Source: an uncultured Croceitalea sp.
Lineage (GTDB): Bacteria > Bacteroidota > Bacteroidia > Flavobacteriales > Flavobacteriaceae
NCBI GenBank assembly: GCA_947503285.1
Contig: CANNDD010000001.1
Span: 186,001-250,000, forward strand
Reading direction: 5' to 3'
Length of the DNA: 64,000 nt
This document shows positions 27,708 through 36,339 of the stretch, piece by piece. The translations under genes and the position numbers were made by a program. The stretch's first letter is position 1; every line of letters begins with the position of its first letter. A model generated the notes under the pieces. That model ran no database searches. It was not told the origin of the DNA and saw only the letters and a program-made list of their open reading frames with translations.

Positions 27708-28958
27708 CTATTCATCTCTTAAGGCATCAATGGTGTGGATACTCGCTGCCCGCCATGCGGGGAAAAAACCTGCTATCGCACCTGCAACTACCAAAACGAT
27801 TACAGTAGAGAAGGCGACCGTAAAATTAACCGAAGGGTTAAGCACATAATCGATTTCCACATTTGGGCCCACTACCTCTAAAATGGCCATGCTTAATATC
27901 AATCCTGAAAAACCGGATATCGCGGTGACAAATATGGACTCTTGCAAAATCATTCCCACAATACTCCAAGGCTTTGCCCCTAATGCTTTTCGAATGCCAA
28001 TTTCCCGAGTGCGTTCTTTCACGACAATCAACATGATATTGCTTACCCCGACAACACCGGCAATAATGGTACAGATACCGACGAACCAGAAGAAAAACTT
28101 GATGTTGTTGGTCAGTCCGTAGTAACGCTTTGCCTCTTCAATCGGATTCCAAACACGGATCGCCCTATCATCTTCTGGTGAGACACCATGGTACTCGTGC
28201 AGATAATCCTTCATTTCAGCTATGAACTTATCCGTGTTCGCAACAGTCTCGTCAAGTGAGCCTTGTTCGGGTAACAGGTAATTAAGATTGTTTATTTTAT
28301 CTCCACCGTTAAAAGCAAGTTGGGCCGTTGTTATCGGAATAAAAATGCGTTCTTCTTCCCCTTCATCATCACCATACTCACCAAACACCCCGACCACCTT
28401 AAAATTGGCCCCTGAAATATTCAGGTATTCCCCCAATGGCGAATCCAATTTTGAAAAGACCTCCCTTTTTATCTTATTGCTTATTACCGCAACCTTGGCA
28501 TTGGTACGAACGTCGGTCTCATTGATGTACCGCCCTTCGGACAAGTATTCGTTTTCTATGGTCTGTAGATCAGCGGTAGTACCCGCAATGTTGTAGACCA
28601 ATAGGTCATTCTTATAAACCACTTTTACATCACGAGGAAAGTACAGTACGGAGCCTTTCTCATAGCCATCACCCATTTGCCCTGCAATCGCATCAAAATT
28701 CTCATTTCTAAGTTGGATTCTTCTTCCGGGGTTGAGCCCCTTGTATTCTATTGTGGTCCTTCTTGGCCAAACCCAGATACTCGTAGCGGCGTCTTCTTTA
28801 AATTCTGCCGCGATCCCGTTTTGCATTCCTTGACCGAAACCCAATAAAATAACAAGAATGAATATACCTGAAGCAACGGAAAGACCCGTGAGGAAAGTCC
28901 GCAATTTATTCTTGCGGATAGTGTCGAAAATCTCTTGCCATCTTTCGATGTCAAACAT
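27708..28958 (-). CDS. MacB-like ABC transporter permease (first copy, operon start)
   Basis: A 416-residue MacB_PCD/FtsX permease: first helix RTFLTGLSVASGIFILVILLGFG, periplasmic domain with an acidic GEYGDDEGEEER loop, and C-terminal helices with [17 protein letters not shown]. First gene of the eight-gene efflux operon. About 100 nt of AT-rich sequence precede it; no perfect promoter was seen there. Confidence 0.92.
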   Translation of the reverse strand: MFDIERWQEIFDTIRKNKLRTFLTGLSVASGIFILVILLGFGQGMQNGIAAEFKEDAATSIWVWPRRTTIEYKGLNPGRRIQLRNENFDAIAGQMGDGYEKGSVLYFPRDVKVVYKNDLLVYNIAGTTADLQTIENEYLSEGRYINETDVRTNAKVAVISNKIKREVFSKLDSPLGEYLNISGANFKVVGVFGEYGDDEGEEERIFIPITTAQLAFNGGDKINNLNYLLPEQGSLDETVANTDKFIAEMKDYLHEYHGVSPEDDRAIRVWNPIEEAKRYYGLTNNIKFFFWFVGICTIIAGVVGVSNIMLIVVKERTREIGIRKALGAKPWSIVGMILQESIFVTAISGFSGLILSMAILEVVGPNVEIDYVLNPSVNFTVAFSTVIVLVVAGAIAGFFPAWRAASIHTIDALRDE

Positions 28959-29062
28959 TGGGTTGGATTTAATTGATTGATGAAATACGCAAGCGTACTT
29001 TTAGTAAGACTTCAAACTCAATTATTTGTTACACTTTTTTATAAAAAAATAAAATAAACCGA

Positions 29063-29278
29063 CTAGTTCCGTACTTTGCGATATATAAAATAAAAGAGTC
29101 CCCCTACCAATATATAGGGTATGGCCATCAAATACACAATACCATTATTGATACCTTCAGCTTGACTGTTATCGGCCTCGCTTTCTAGAGCTGCCCTGCA
29201 CATGGCACATTGCGCCTCCATTTCTTGTGGAAAAAACACCAACGTTACCAAGACCAAAAAAGCTATCTGTTTTTTCAT
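29063..29278 (-). CDS. Small exported membrane protein at the end of the oxidase assembly operon
   Basis: A 71-residue protein: signal peptide (about 1-22, ...EMEAQ), a CAMCR motif with two cysteines, a short polar linker and one transmembrane helix (about 46-65). It starts 9 nt after the DUF420 gene. I do not recognise a named family. The CxxC next to SCO and DUF420 suggests a role in oxidase metallation or redox handling, which is inference only. Confidence 0.75.
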   Translation of the reverse strand: MKKQIAFLVLVTLVFFPQEMEAQCAMCRAALESEADNSQAEGINNGIVYLMAIPYILVGGLFYFIYRKVRN

Positions 29279-29287
29279 AAGACCATT

Positions 29288-29821
29288 TTAGTGTACATAG
29301 TATGGGGAAATCATCAAATACACCACTACACCCGTCACCGCTACATATAACCAGATCGGGAATGTGTATTTCGCCCATAACCGATGGGATTCAAAATCGC
29401 CTAAATAGGTCTTGCTATAGGTTATCAAAACCAACGGGATTATTACTATTGAGAGTACGATATGGCTTAACAAAATGAAGAAATAAACATACCGTATCAC
29501 ACCTTCGCCCCCAAAGGACGTGGATGTAGCGGTCATATGGTATGCGACGTACATTGCCAAAAAAAGTACGGATAGGGCAATGCAGGTCATCATCAGGTTT
29601 TGGTGCAATTTACGTTTACCGTTTTTAATGGCGATTACGGCAACAATCAACAAGACAGCCGTCAAGCCGTTTATACCTGCATAAATCGGTGGCAAAAAAG
29701 TCAATGGTTCGGCATCGGGTATTTTATACCCAAATAGGAATGCCACTACCAATGGTATTGCTATGGACAAAACCGTAATCCAGATTTTAATCTTCTTTTC
29801 GTCTTTAGCTAATACTCCCAT
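29288..29821 (-). CDS. DUF420 (CtaM-like) membrane protein
   Basis: A 177-residue protein with five predicted membrane helices. DUF420 includes CtaM, which is needed for heme A-type oxidase assembly in Staphylococcus aureus; the oxidase context here fits that role. Its ATG starts directly after the SCO stop, with no gap. Confidence 0.85.
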   Translation of the reverse strand: MGVLAKDEKKIKIWITVLSIAIPLVVAFLFGYKIPDAEPLTFLPPIYAGINGLTAVLLIVAVIAIKNGKRKLHQNLMMTCIALSVLFLAMYVAYHMTATSTSFGGEGVIRYVYFFILLSHIVLSIVIIPLVLITYSKTYLGDFESHRLWAKYTFPIWLYVAVTGVVVYLMISPYYVH

Positions 29822-30565
29822 CTATTCTGCCAATAATTTTTTGATATCTTCTTTCAATACGGTAATCTGTTGTGCCTCTCCCTCTTTGTTGACCCCTTGT
29901 TTCTCGGTGATGGTTCCCCTATAGTATATTATCGGATTTCCGTAACTATCGGTTCTTGACCTGATAAAACCTTGTTTATCCACCAAAGCAAACATTCCAG
30001 AATGCTCAAATCCACCAGGTGCATCATTTGCTTCATTTGCCAAAATATAAAAACCCGTGCGGGCCAGGTCATAAATTTCTTCTTGATTACCGGTCAAAAA
30101 ATTCCATTTGGTATTCGAAGCATTGTACTTTTTTGCGTAGTCTTTCAAAACACTTGGCTTATCGTATCTGGGGTTGATGGTAAATGAAGCGATTCCGAAT
30201 TCGCCCTCATCCTTAAAGGTAGCTTGCAGTTCTTCTAGGTTACTGCTCATTACCGGGCAAATAGTCGGGCATGTGGTGAAGAAAAAATCCACTACATATA
30301 CTTTACCCAGATAATCCTTATTTGAAATCAGTACACTATCTTGGTTCAAGAAAGAGAAGGATGGTACTGCCCTTTTTTTGCCATTTGAGGTTACGTATGA
30401 CAATGGCATAACTGATGTTGTGCCGGCCATGCGATCATTCTCTATTACCGTACCCGTTTTAAGTCTTTTTGTAATCTCATATACGGCAAAGACCCCAAAT
30501 ATTAATACTATCAAAGAAACCCAAACGTAGGTATATTTTTGCTTCTTATTTGCTCCTGTTGGCAT
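29822..30565 (-). CDS. SCO1/SenC family copper chaperone
   Basis: A 247-residue thioredoxin-fold protein anchored by one N-terminal helix (about 12-32). It has the copper-binding CPTIC motif (FFTTCPTICPVMSS) and the downstream histidine in GFEHSGMFALVDKQG. SCO proteins insert copper into the CuA site of oxidase subunit II. Its first 20 nt overlap the end of the preceding cysteine-free relative. Confidence 0.94.
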   Translation of the reverse strand: MPTGANKKQKYTYVWVSLIVLIFGVFAVYEITKRLKTGTVIENDRMAGTTSVMPLSYVTSNGKKRAVPSFSFLNQDSVLISNKDYLGKVYVVDFFFTTCPTICPVMSSNLEELQATFKDEGEFGIASFTINPRYDKPSVLKDYAKKYNASNTKWNFLTGNQEEIYDLARTGFYILANEANDAPGGFEHSGMFALVDKQGFIRSRTDSYGNPIIYYRGTITEKQGVNKEGEAQQITVLKEDIKKLLAE

Positions 30566-31178
30566 CGTTCTTCTTTAAGGCAAGTCTATATTCGGCAAGT
30601 ATGATCTTAACATCATCTTCCATTTTATTATTAAGCTCTGCAACCGATGTGGTATTGAACCCATATTTGACCCCCACATCCTCATCATCGTCCCTACCCC
30701 TTAAGTTTCTATTTTTATCTATGATGAACACTTCAGAAACCCCAAAATCCTTATTTAAGGATAAATCCGTTTTTAAGCTGGCGAACACTTCTTCTATCTT
30801 ACTTGTCGAAGCGAAGACGAAGTTCCAATTGGTTATTGGTGACAACTTACCCAGTTCCCCCTTAAGTTCTGTAATCTTGGCTTCATTACCCAAGGGGACG
30901 AACATGACCAATTGAAAATCGTTGAACTCATGAAAACGTTTGTATATTTTTTGATTTAGGTTAAAAGCATTACCCTTTATGTTATCGATATCAGCACCCA
31001 AAAAACCAAGTATGGTAATCTTGTTTTCAAATGTCGTTGCACCATCAATCGAAATGATATCAGGAATTTCTTTTGTTAAAACAGGAAGTTTTCCAAAGTT
31101 GTTCACGCCTGAGGCGAAAAAAAGATAAGCAACCAATGGTAAGATAAATAATGCAACGAGAACAATGGTTTTTTTCAC
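30546..31178 (-). CDS. Membrane-anchored SCO-like thioredoxin-fold protein lacking all cysteines
   Basis: A 210-residue protein starting at GTG (31178) with an N-terminal anchor (about 4-23). The C-terminal half resembles SCO (SEVFIIDKNRNLRGR), but where SCO has CxxxC this protein has GFLGADIDNIKG, and there is no cysteine anywhere. It cannot carry out SCO copper or disulfide chemistry by the usual route. It lies directly before SCO and overlaps it by 20 nt, so it may be a partner or regulator of SCO. Confidence 0.75.
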   Translation of the reverse strand: MKKTIVLVALFILPLVAYLFFASGVNNFGKLPVLTKEIPDIISIDGATTFENKITILGFLGADIDNIKGNAFNLNQKIYKRFHEFNDFQLVMFVPLGNEAKITELKGELGKLSPITNWNFVFASTSKIEEVFASLKTDLSLNKDFGVSEVFIIDKNRNLRGRDDDEDVGVKYGFNTTSVAELNNKMEDDVKIILAEYRLALKKNDANRSK

Positions 31179-31248
31179 AAGAAGGGTTTAAAACACTACC
31201 AAATCCATACAGCTATCAAAATAAATTTTCGCCTTAGCAAAAATAAAA

Positions 31249-31272
31249 AAAGGCAGTCAAAAAACTGCCTTT
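31249..31272 (-). terminator. Hairpin terminator inside the oxidase gene cluster
   Basis: AAGGCAGT / ACTGCCTT stem with a 6-nt loop followed on the minus strand by a T-rich run (TTTTTTATTTTT). It lies after coxIV and before the SCO-like gene, and may attenuate transcription of the assembly genes relative to the subunit genes. Confidence 0.8.
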
Positions 31273-31298
31273 ATATACCTTCTATTAAGAAATCTTAA

Positions 31299-31682
31299 CT
31301 AAAATTCCCAAGCTAAGAAACCTGTTTTGAATATATCGTATATATAGGTCGCCTCGAACAGTAAAATGAATACCAAATAGGATACCAAGAAAATGGGCGT
31401 CCAGACAATTGCCCTTCGTAGAGAGCTTTTCTCATCACGTAAATGCATAAAGTCCCAAGCGATATAATAAGCCTTTACGAGTGTTAAAATAATGAAAATC
31501 CAGTTTAACAGTTTCATCCCCAAAAAGGAGGTGCCTATTAGGAACGCAGGCTTAAAAATACCTAAGACTACCTCAACGGCGGTTACAATGGATAAAAAAA
31601 TCAAAACCCCCCAAATCTTCTGGGTATTGGACTTAAATTTGAGTAAGCCCCTAAAAATTTCCAATTTATGTTCGTGTGCCAT
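31299..31682 (-). CDS. Cytochrome c oxidase subunit IV family protein
   Basis: A 127-residue protein with three membrane helices (about 22-42, 50-72 and 90-112), the layout of bacterial oxidase subunit IV (DUF/COX4_pro type). It follows subunit III by 58 nt. It stabilises the oxidase rather than doing chemistry. A hairpin follows its stop. Confidence 0.85.
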   Translation of the reverse strand: MAHEHKLEIFRGLLKFKSNTQKIWGVLIFLSIVTAVEVVLGIFKPAFLIGTSFLGMKLLNWIFIILTLVKAYYIAWDFMHLRDEKSSLRRAIVWTPIFLVSYLVFILLFEATYIYDIFKTGFLAWEF

Positions 31683-31740
31683 ATGTCTTTAAAATATGCG
31701 TATCGTTTTTCCTGATTATATTCAGAAACGGATGCGTGCT

Positions 31741-32715
31741 TTATACCAAATAAAAGAATGTAAATACAAAAACCCAAACAAGGTCTACAAAGTGCCAGTA
31801 GAGACCAACCTTTTCGACCATTTCATAATGCCCCCGTTTTTCATAAGTACCCAATATCACATTTAAGAAAATAATGATGTTGATTACCACACCTGAAAAA
31901 ACGTGAAAGCCATGAAAACCTGTTATAAAAAAGAAAAAGTCTGCAAACAATCGGCTACCATACTCATTTCTGACCAAGTTTGCCCCTTCGACTACCCTGA
32001 CGGCATCTTTCAATTTATTTAAGGACTGCTCCCTAGTAAGTAAAGTCTTTTCCCCTTCTTCATTAATCGTCTCGGTGCGAATCAAAATGTTGGGATCCGC
32101 TTTAAAACCGGCAACAACCTCATTTAGGGATACACTGGTCAAGGCGGCTTCATCGGTATACCAAACCCCTTTATCCCTGGTGTTACGCACCCTTTCTTCT
32201 TTTAAGGCAACTGCAAACTCACCAACTGCGGCGCGTTCACCGGAGTCTGCCTTTACAAATTGTAAAATTCTTCCTCCTTTGGTTTCGAGGGCCCCATAAT
32301 CGCCCTTTATAAATGTTGCCCATTCCCATGCTTGCGAACCCACGAATATTGCCCCACCGATAACGGTTAAAAACATGTAGATGATAACCTTATTCTGTTT
32401 CATCTTGTGACCGGCATCAACGGCCAAAACCATCGTCACCGAAGACATGATCAAAATAAAAGTCATGAAAGCCACATAGATCATCGGATAATTACCGTGA
32501 AAAAACGGCACGTGGGTAAAAACCTCATCAGCGATTGGCCATGTCTCAATAAACTTAAACCTTGAAAAGCCGTAAGCGGCCAAAAAACCAGAAAACGTAA
32601 GTGCGTCGGAAACGATGAAAAACCACATCATCAGTTTACCATAACTAGCACCTAGTGGCCTATTTCCACCTCCCCAAACATTTTCTTCACTATCGGTAGT
32701 CACCGTTGTATCCAT
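31741..32715 (-). CDS. Cytochrome c oxidase subunit III with a large soluble insertion
   Basis: A 324-residue protein. Helices before residue 138 and after 255 match subunit III of heme-copper oxidases (ending GFHGFHVFSGVVINII and VEKVGLYWHFVDLVWVFVFT). Between them (about 139-250) is a hydrophilic, charged insertion not found in classical subunit III. It follows another subunit III-like gene by 93 nt, within which a -7 promoter element is seen at 32744-32751. Confidence 0.9.
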   Translation of the reverse strand: MDTTVTTDSEENVWGGGNRPLGASYGKLMMWFFIVSDALTFSGFLAAYGFSRFKFIETWPIADEVFTHVPFFHGNYPMIYVAFMTFILIMSSVTMVLAVDAGHKMKQNKVIIYMFLTVIGGAIFVGSQAWEWATFIKGDYGALETKGGRILQFVKADSGERAAVGEFAVALKEERVRNTRDKGVWYTDEAALTSVSLNEVVAGFKADPNILIRTETINEEGEKTLLTREQSLNKLKDAVRVVEGANLVRNEYGSRLFADFFFFITGFHGFHVFSGVVINIIIFLNVILGTYEKRGHYEMVEKVGLYWHFVDLVWVFVFTFFYLV

Positions 32716-32743
32716 AAAAACATTCGTTTTAATAAAACTTTAG

Positions 32744-32751
32744 CAAAAATA
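32744..32751 (-). promoter_or_regulatory. Possible -7 element (TATTTTTG) before subunit III
   Basis: On the minus strand TATTTTTG fits TAnnTTTG and lies 28 nt before the ATG at 32715; at N19 upstream there is TTTT instead of TTTG. It may be an internal promoter of the oxidase operon. Confidence 0.4.
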
Positions 32752-32808
32752 CATCTTTTGACGTATTGGAAAAAGTCAATTTGTTTAGAAAACCGATGTT
32801 TCTAAAAA

Positions 32809-33390
32809 TTATTTCACAAAAAACATAAATAGGATTAGATAAACCCACAAAATATCCAAAAAATGCCAAAACGTAGCACCTAATTCCATGCCTAAAAGAT
32901 TTTTTGGGGTGTACCGCCCCTTATGCTGTTGCACGATAACCACCAGTAATGAAATCAAACCTGCGACCACATGCAAAATATGGACAAAGGCAATTAAGAA
33001 AACATAAGACATTTTTATATTGCTCGTGGGGCCCGTAAAATAGTAACCACTATCCAACATTTGTGAAAACCCTATAAATTGAAGTACGATAAAGGCAATA
33101 CCAAGTATTAAAGTCAAGAGCAACCAGTTTCCAGATTTCTTCTGTTGATTCCCCTTTATTGCTTTTTTCGCTATGATATAGGTAAAACTACTCAACACTA
33201 TTAGTATAGTACTAATGAAAAAAGCTTGTGGCAAAGCAATATTATCGAGCCAATCTTCTCTTTTACTGCTAACGACATACGCACTCGTCCAACCGGCAAA
33301 CCCCATGATAAGGCTAACTATGCCAAACCAGAGCATCATTTTTTTTGCCCTTTTGTTCTTCTCTTCTATGGTACCTTTGGTTAAATCCAT
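32809..33390 (-). CDS. Heme-copper oxidase subunit III family protein
   Basis: A 193-residue five-helix protein of the short subunit III type (FVHILHVVAGLISLLVVIVQQ; GATFWHFLDILWVYLILFMFF). It lies between cyoE and the larger subunit III, so the operon encodes two subunit III-like proteins. Either one pairs with the caa3 oxidase encoded at 56873-59922, or the two act together. Confidence 0.88.
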   Translation of the reverse strand: MDLTKGTIEEKNKRAKKMMLWFGIVSLIMGFAGWTSAYVVSSKREDWLDNIALPQAFFISTILIVLSSFTYIIAKKAIKGNQQKKSGNWLLLTLILGIAFIVLQFIGFSQMLDSGYYFTGPTSNIKMSYVFLIAFVHILHVVAGLISLLVVIVQQHKGRYTPKNLLGMELGATFWHFLDILWVYLILFMFFVK

Positions 33391-33460
33391 AATCTCTAAT
33401 TCTTAACTAATTCGATTCCTTTTTTCCGAAAAATTCCGATCAATCAATTATTTCAAGTCT

Positions 33461-34372
33461 TCAAAATAGGGTAGTGCCAAACTTATCCACCACAAATACG
33501 ATTTGCATCAATGTGATATAGATAACACTGGCCAGCATTAGTTTTCGTGCCGATTTATTATCCCTTTTCCCATACAATCCGAAGGCAAAAACAAGCATTG
33601 CAAACCCCATTACAAAGACAACTATGGCCGCTGTTACGGATAATTGCAGCCTTCCCGTAAAACCAAAAACGGGCATTATTGAAATCACGATCATCCAAAT
33701 GGTGTATAAAATAATCTGTAAAATCGTGCCGGTGTCCTTTCTACCAGTGGGCAACATTTTAAAACCCCCTTTTTTATAATCATCATCCAACATCCAACCT
33801 AGTGCCCAAAAATGGGGGAATTGCCAAAAAAACTGAATCATAAACAATGTTCCCGGTTCAATACCGAAATCATTGGTAGCAGCCACCCATCCCAACATAA
33901 AAGGGATGGCACCGGGAATGGCACCAACAAATACGGCAAGTGGTGTTTTTGTCTTTAAAGGGGTATATACACTCGTATATAGAAAGATTGAAATCGCACC
34001 GAACAATGCAGTTTGAGGATTCAGGAAATACAATGCGAAAACCCCCAATACCGTCAAAACAATAGCTATCGTCAGGGCAGTGTTCACCGACATCCTACCA
34101 GCCGGTATCGGCCGATTTCTTGTTCGGTCCATCAATGCATCGAGATCTTTTTCTATAATCTGATTATAGGCATTGGAGGCACCAACCATACAATATCCCC
34201 CAAAAGCCAAAAGCAGTATGGAAAACAAACTGACTTCGTAGGCACCAAGAAAGTAACCTGCAATTGAAGAAAAAACGACACTCACCGCAAGCCTCACTTT
34301 CGTGAGCTCTTTAAAATCAGCAAAAACCAAGGACCAGTTTGATTTTTTTATTTCGCCAGTGGCAGTCTTCAT
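33461..34372 (-). CDS. cyoE: Protoheme IX farnesyltransferase (heme O synthase)
   Basis: A 303-residue UbiA-type prenyltransferase with about nine helices and the metal/diphosphate motif NQIIEKDLDALMDRTRNRP. It converts heme B to heme O in the inner membrane, the first step to heme A for the oxidase. It is the first gene of the subunit/assembly operon and is preceded by a good Bacteroidota promoter. Confidence 0.95.
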   Translation of the reverse strand: MKTATGEIKKSNWSLVFADFKELTKVRLAVSVVFSSIAGYFLGAYEVSLFSILLLAFGGYCMVGASNAYNQIIEKDLDALMDRTRNRPIPAGRMSVNTALTIAIVLTVLGVFALYFLNPQTALFGAISIFLYTSVYTPLKTKTPLAVFVGAIPGAIPFMLGWVAATNDFGIEPGTLFMIQFFWQFPHFWALGWMLDDDYKKGGFKMLPTGRKDTGTILQIILYTIWMIVISIMPVFGFTGRLQLSVTAAIVVFVMGFAMLVFAFGLYGKRDNKSARKLMLASVIYITLMQIVFVVDKFGTTLF

Positions 34373-34473
34373 TCGTTATATCTCTTTTCTCTAGGTCAGC
34401 AATGGTTCTTCAAACCATCGACAATACCATAATGTCAGGCCCGACCTATTTCATAGCATCCCTAAAGGGCCCA

Positions 34474-34504
34474 CAAAGATAAGGTCGGCACTTATCATTT
34501 GCAA
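34474..34504 (-). promoter_or_regulatory. Bacteroidota-type promoter of the cyoE/oxidase operon
   Basis: Minus strand: TATCTTTG (34474-34481) fits the -7 consensus TAnnTTTG, with TTG (34502-34504) 20 nt upstream at the -33 position. It lies about 100 nt before cyoE. Confidence 0.6.
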
Positions 34505-34531
34505 CCGATTCACGGTCTTTATGCCATTATC

Positions 34532-34571
34532 AAAAAAACAGAAAGCCCTTGTCATTGACAAGGGCTTTCTG
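34532..34571 (-). terminator. Strong intrinsic terminator after tonB
   Basis: A perfect 15-bp stem (left arm CAGAAAGCCCTTGTC, right arm its complement) with a 3-nt loop, followed on the minus strand by seven T residues. It starts 22 nt past the tonB stop and insulates the cyoE operon from tonB. Confidence 0.92.
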
Positions 34572-34593
34572 TTATAGAACTAAATAGCTTTTG

Positions 34594-35298
34594 CTACTGT
34601 AATTTGAAATTGATAGGAATACTAAAAGGAACCTTTACGGCACGACCACGTTGCTTACCTGGCGTCATTTTAGGCAGCTTGTTGATAATACGTAATGCCT
34701 CTGCCTCAAGGTTCTTGTCAGGTCCACGCATTCTAATGTTACCGATGCTTCCATCTTTTTGAATCACGAAAACAACACTAACACGACCTTGAACACCCAT
34801 TTCTTGGGCAATCTCAGGATAACGGAAATTTTTTCGGATGTGCTTTTGGATCATTTCCTGAAAACATGCCTTCTTATTACTGGCGCCTTCACAACCCGGG
34901 AACACGGGAACATCTTCAATTACTGCGAACGGAACGGAGATGTCTTCTTCCACTTCTTCCATCTCTACCTCTTCCACTTCCATCACCTCTTCTTCTTGGC
35001 TAGTCTCGGTTGATTCGATAACCGTTTCCTCAACTTCCTCTTCATCCTCAACAACCTCGATTACTTCCGGCGCGGCAGGTGGCGGTGGCGGTGGTGGCGT
35101 TTTGATTTGTTCCGTCATTGGAACTTCCTCGTCCAACTGATCTTCAACGTTCAAGGCAAAATCATAATCATTGCCCTTATCATATTTTTTCCACTCTAAA
35201 CCCCTCCAAACAATTAACATTACCACTGCAAGGCCAATAACAAAGTAAAGGCTGCTATTTCTACCTACATCGGCTTTTGGATTTTTCTTTGGCTCCAT
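34594..35298 (-). CDS. TonB-type energy transducer
   Basis: A 234-residue protein: one N-terminal transmembrane helix (about 17-35), a spacer with seven consecutive prolines and a very acidic stretch (EEEVEETVIES, MEVEEVEMEEVEED), and a C-terminal TonB_C domain (about 150-234; FRYPEIAQEMGVQGRVSVVF). TonB passes proton-motive-force energy to outer-membrane receptors. The ExbB/ExbD partners are not in the window. In Bacteroidota several TonB copies per genome are usual. Confidence 0.92.
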   Translation of the reverse strand: MEPKKNPKADVGRNSSLYFVIGLAVVMLIVWRGLEWKKYDKGNDYDFALNVEDQLDEEVPMTEQIKTPPPPPPPAAPEVIEVVEDEEEVEETVIESTETSQEEEVMEVEEVEMEEVEEDISVPFAVIEDVPVFPGCEGASNKKACFQEMIQKHIRKNFRYPEIAQEMGVQGRVSVVFVIQKDGSIGNIRMRGPDKNLEAEALRIINKLPKMTPGKQRGRAVKVPFSIPINFKLQ

Positions 35299-35362
35299 GT
35301 GCTTTAATTTTTAGTATTCGCTAATTTAATTATTAATTCGAAATATAGGCAATTATAATGAG

Positions 35363-35746
35363 TCATTTTAACTTCCCAATGCGTGAAAAGTACTTTTTGA
35401 TGAGTAAAACACCTAACGAAGCCCCTGTTAGGTTCGCCAGAACATCCCAAATTTCAGCGGCGCGACCATAAGGCATGACATACTGTAAAAACTCAATTAG
35501 TATGCCATAAAGGGCTGAAAAGATGAAAATTCCAAGAAAAATGGTGTTTAATGAGGCCCCACTCTTTTTAAAGGACAAAGAACCCAAAATAACGATACCA
35601 CAATGAAAACCGGCATGAACCAGTTTATCTAAGTGGGGAAACCATATTTTTTGTTCTCCATCCCCGGGAAAAGAAAATAAGCTGAGCAGTGTAATCAACA
35701 CCATCCAGCTTATAAACAAAATCGTAAAAAAATGCTTTTTAGGCAC
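35363..35746 (-). CDS. VanZ family membrane protein
   Basis: A 127-residue protein with four membrane helices and the VanZ pattern ([20 protein letters not shown]...[25 protein letters not shown]). It starts at GTG and overlaps the gcvH stop by 8 nt, so it is translated by coupling. VanZ-like proteins are often of unknown function; teicoplanin resistance applies to only a few. Confidence 0.88.
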   Translation of the reverse strand: MPKKHFFTILFISWMVLITLLSLFSFPGDGEQKIWFPHLDKLVHAGFHCGIVILGSLSFKKSGASLNTIFLGIFIFSALYGILIEFLQYVMPYGRAAEIWDVLANLTGASLGVLLIKKYFSRIGKLK

Positions 35747-36119
35747 CCACTAATTCTTTGTATTCCAAGTCGGTCATTAAATCATCGATTTCGGTGGTGT
35801 CAGAAATTTTGATTTTGATCATCCAACCTTCGCCATAAGGATCCGTATTGACCTTTTCGGGTTCATCTTCCAAACCTTCATTGAACTCCATAATCTCACC
35901 GCTCAAGGGCAAGAACAAATCTGAAACCGTCTTCACCGCTTCAACGGTACCGAAAACCTCTTCTTTGTTCAATGTTTCATCTACGGTTTCCACTTCGACG
36001 TAAACAATATCACCCAACTCTCCCTGGGCAAAATCCGTAATTCCCACTACAGCAATATCTCCTTCGATTCTAATCCATTCGTGGTCTTTGGTGTACTTTA
36101 ATTCTGAGGGTATATTCAT
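35739..36119 (-). CDS. gcvH: Glycine cleavage system H protein
   Basis: A 126-residue lipoyl-carrier protein; the lipoylated lysine is Lys63 in [13 protein letters not shown]. It shuttles the aminomethyl group between the P, T and L proteins. I start at ATG 36119 ([16 protein letters not shown]); an upstream GTG would add six residues not typical of the family. P and T protein genes are not in the window. Preceded by a perfect Bacteroidota promoter and followed by vanZ. Confidence 0.95.
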   Translation of the reverse strand: MNIPSELKYTKDHEWIRIEGDIAVVGITDFAQGELGDIVYVEVETVDETLNKEEVFGTVEAVKTVSDLFLPLSGEIMEFNEGLEDEPEKVNTDPYGEGWMIKIKISDTTEIDDLMTDLEYKELVGA

Positions 36120-36142
36120 TTTTGCATGGTTTAGCACTAAAG

Positions 36143-36173
36143 CAAATGTAAAATATTAAAAATTCGTCTCAAA
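36143..36173 (-). promoter_or_regulatory. Canonical Bacteroidota promoter of gcvH-vanZ
   Basis: Minus strand TTTG (36170-36173), then exactly 19 nt, then TACATTTG (36143-36150): an exact match to TTTG-N19-TAnnTTTG. The expected transcription start leaves a leader of about 10-20 nt. Confidence 0.8.
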
Positions 36174-36339
36174 GATTTTTGATGAATTAAAACCAACACC
36201 GATAAGCAACGACTTTTTTAAAGCTTTACCAGAAGGCAAAATCCATTATTTACAACAAAATGGGTTTAGATGTAGTATCTATAAACTTATCTGGCTTGTT
36301 TACAAAGCATGAATGTGTTTATTCAAATGACGCCCAATA

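Noticed and set aside
34373-34593. Search for a tRNA or small RNA gene in the gap between cyoE and tonB.
   Set aside because: Only a strong terminator hairpin and a promoter are seen; no cloverleaf or conserved small RNA pattern.
36160-36312. A plus-strand open stretch of about 50 codons between gcvH and sprA reading as plausible protein.
   Set aside because: It has no start codon, overlaps the gcvH promoter on the other strand and shows no recognisable motif; most likely chance.
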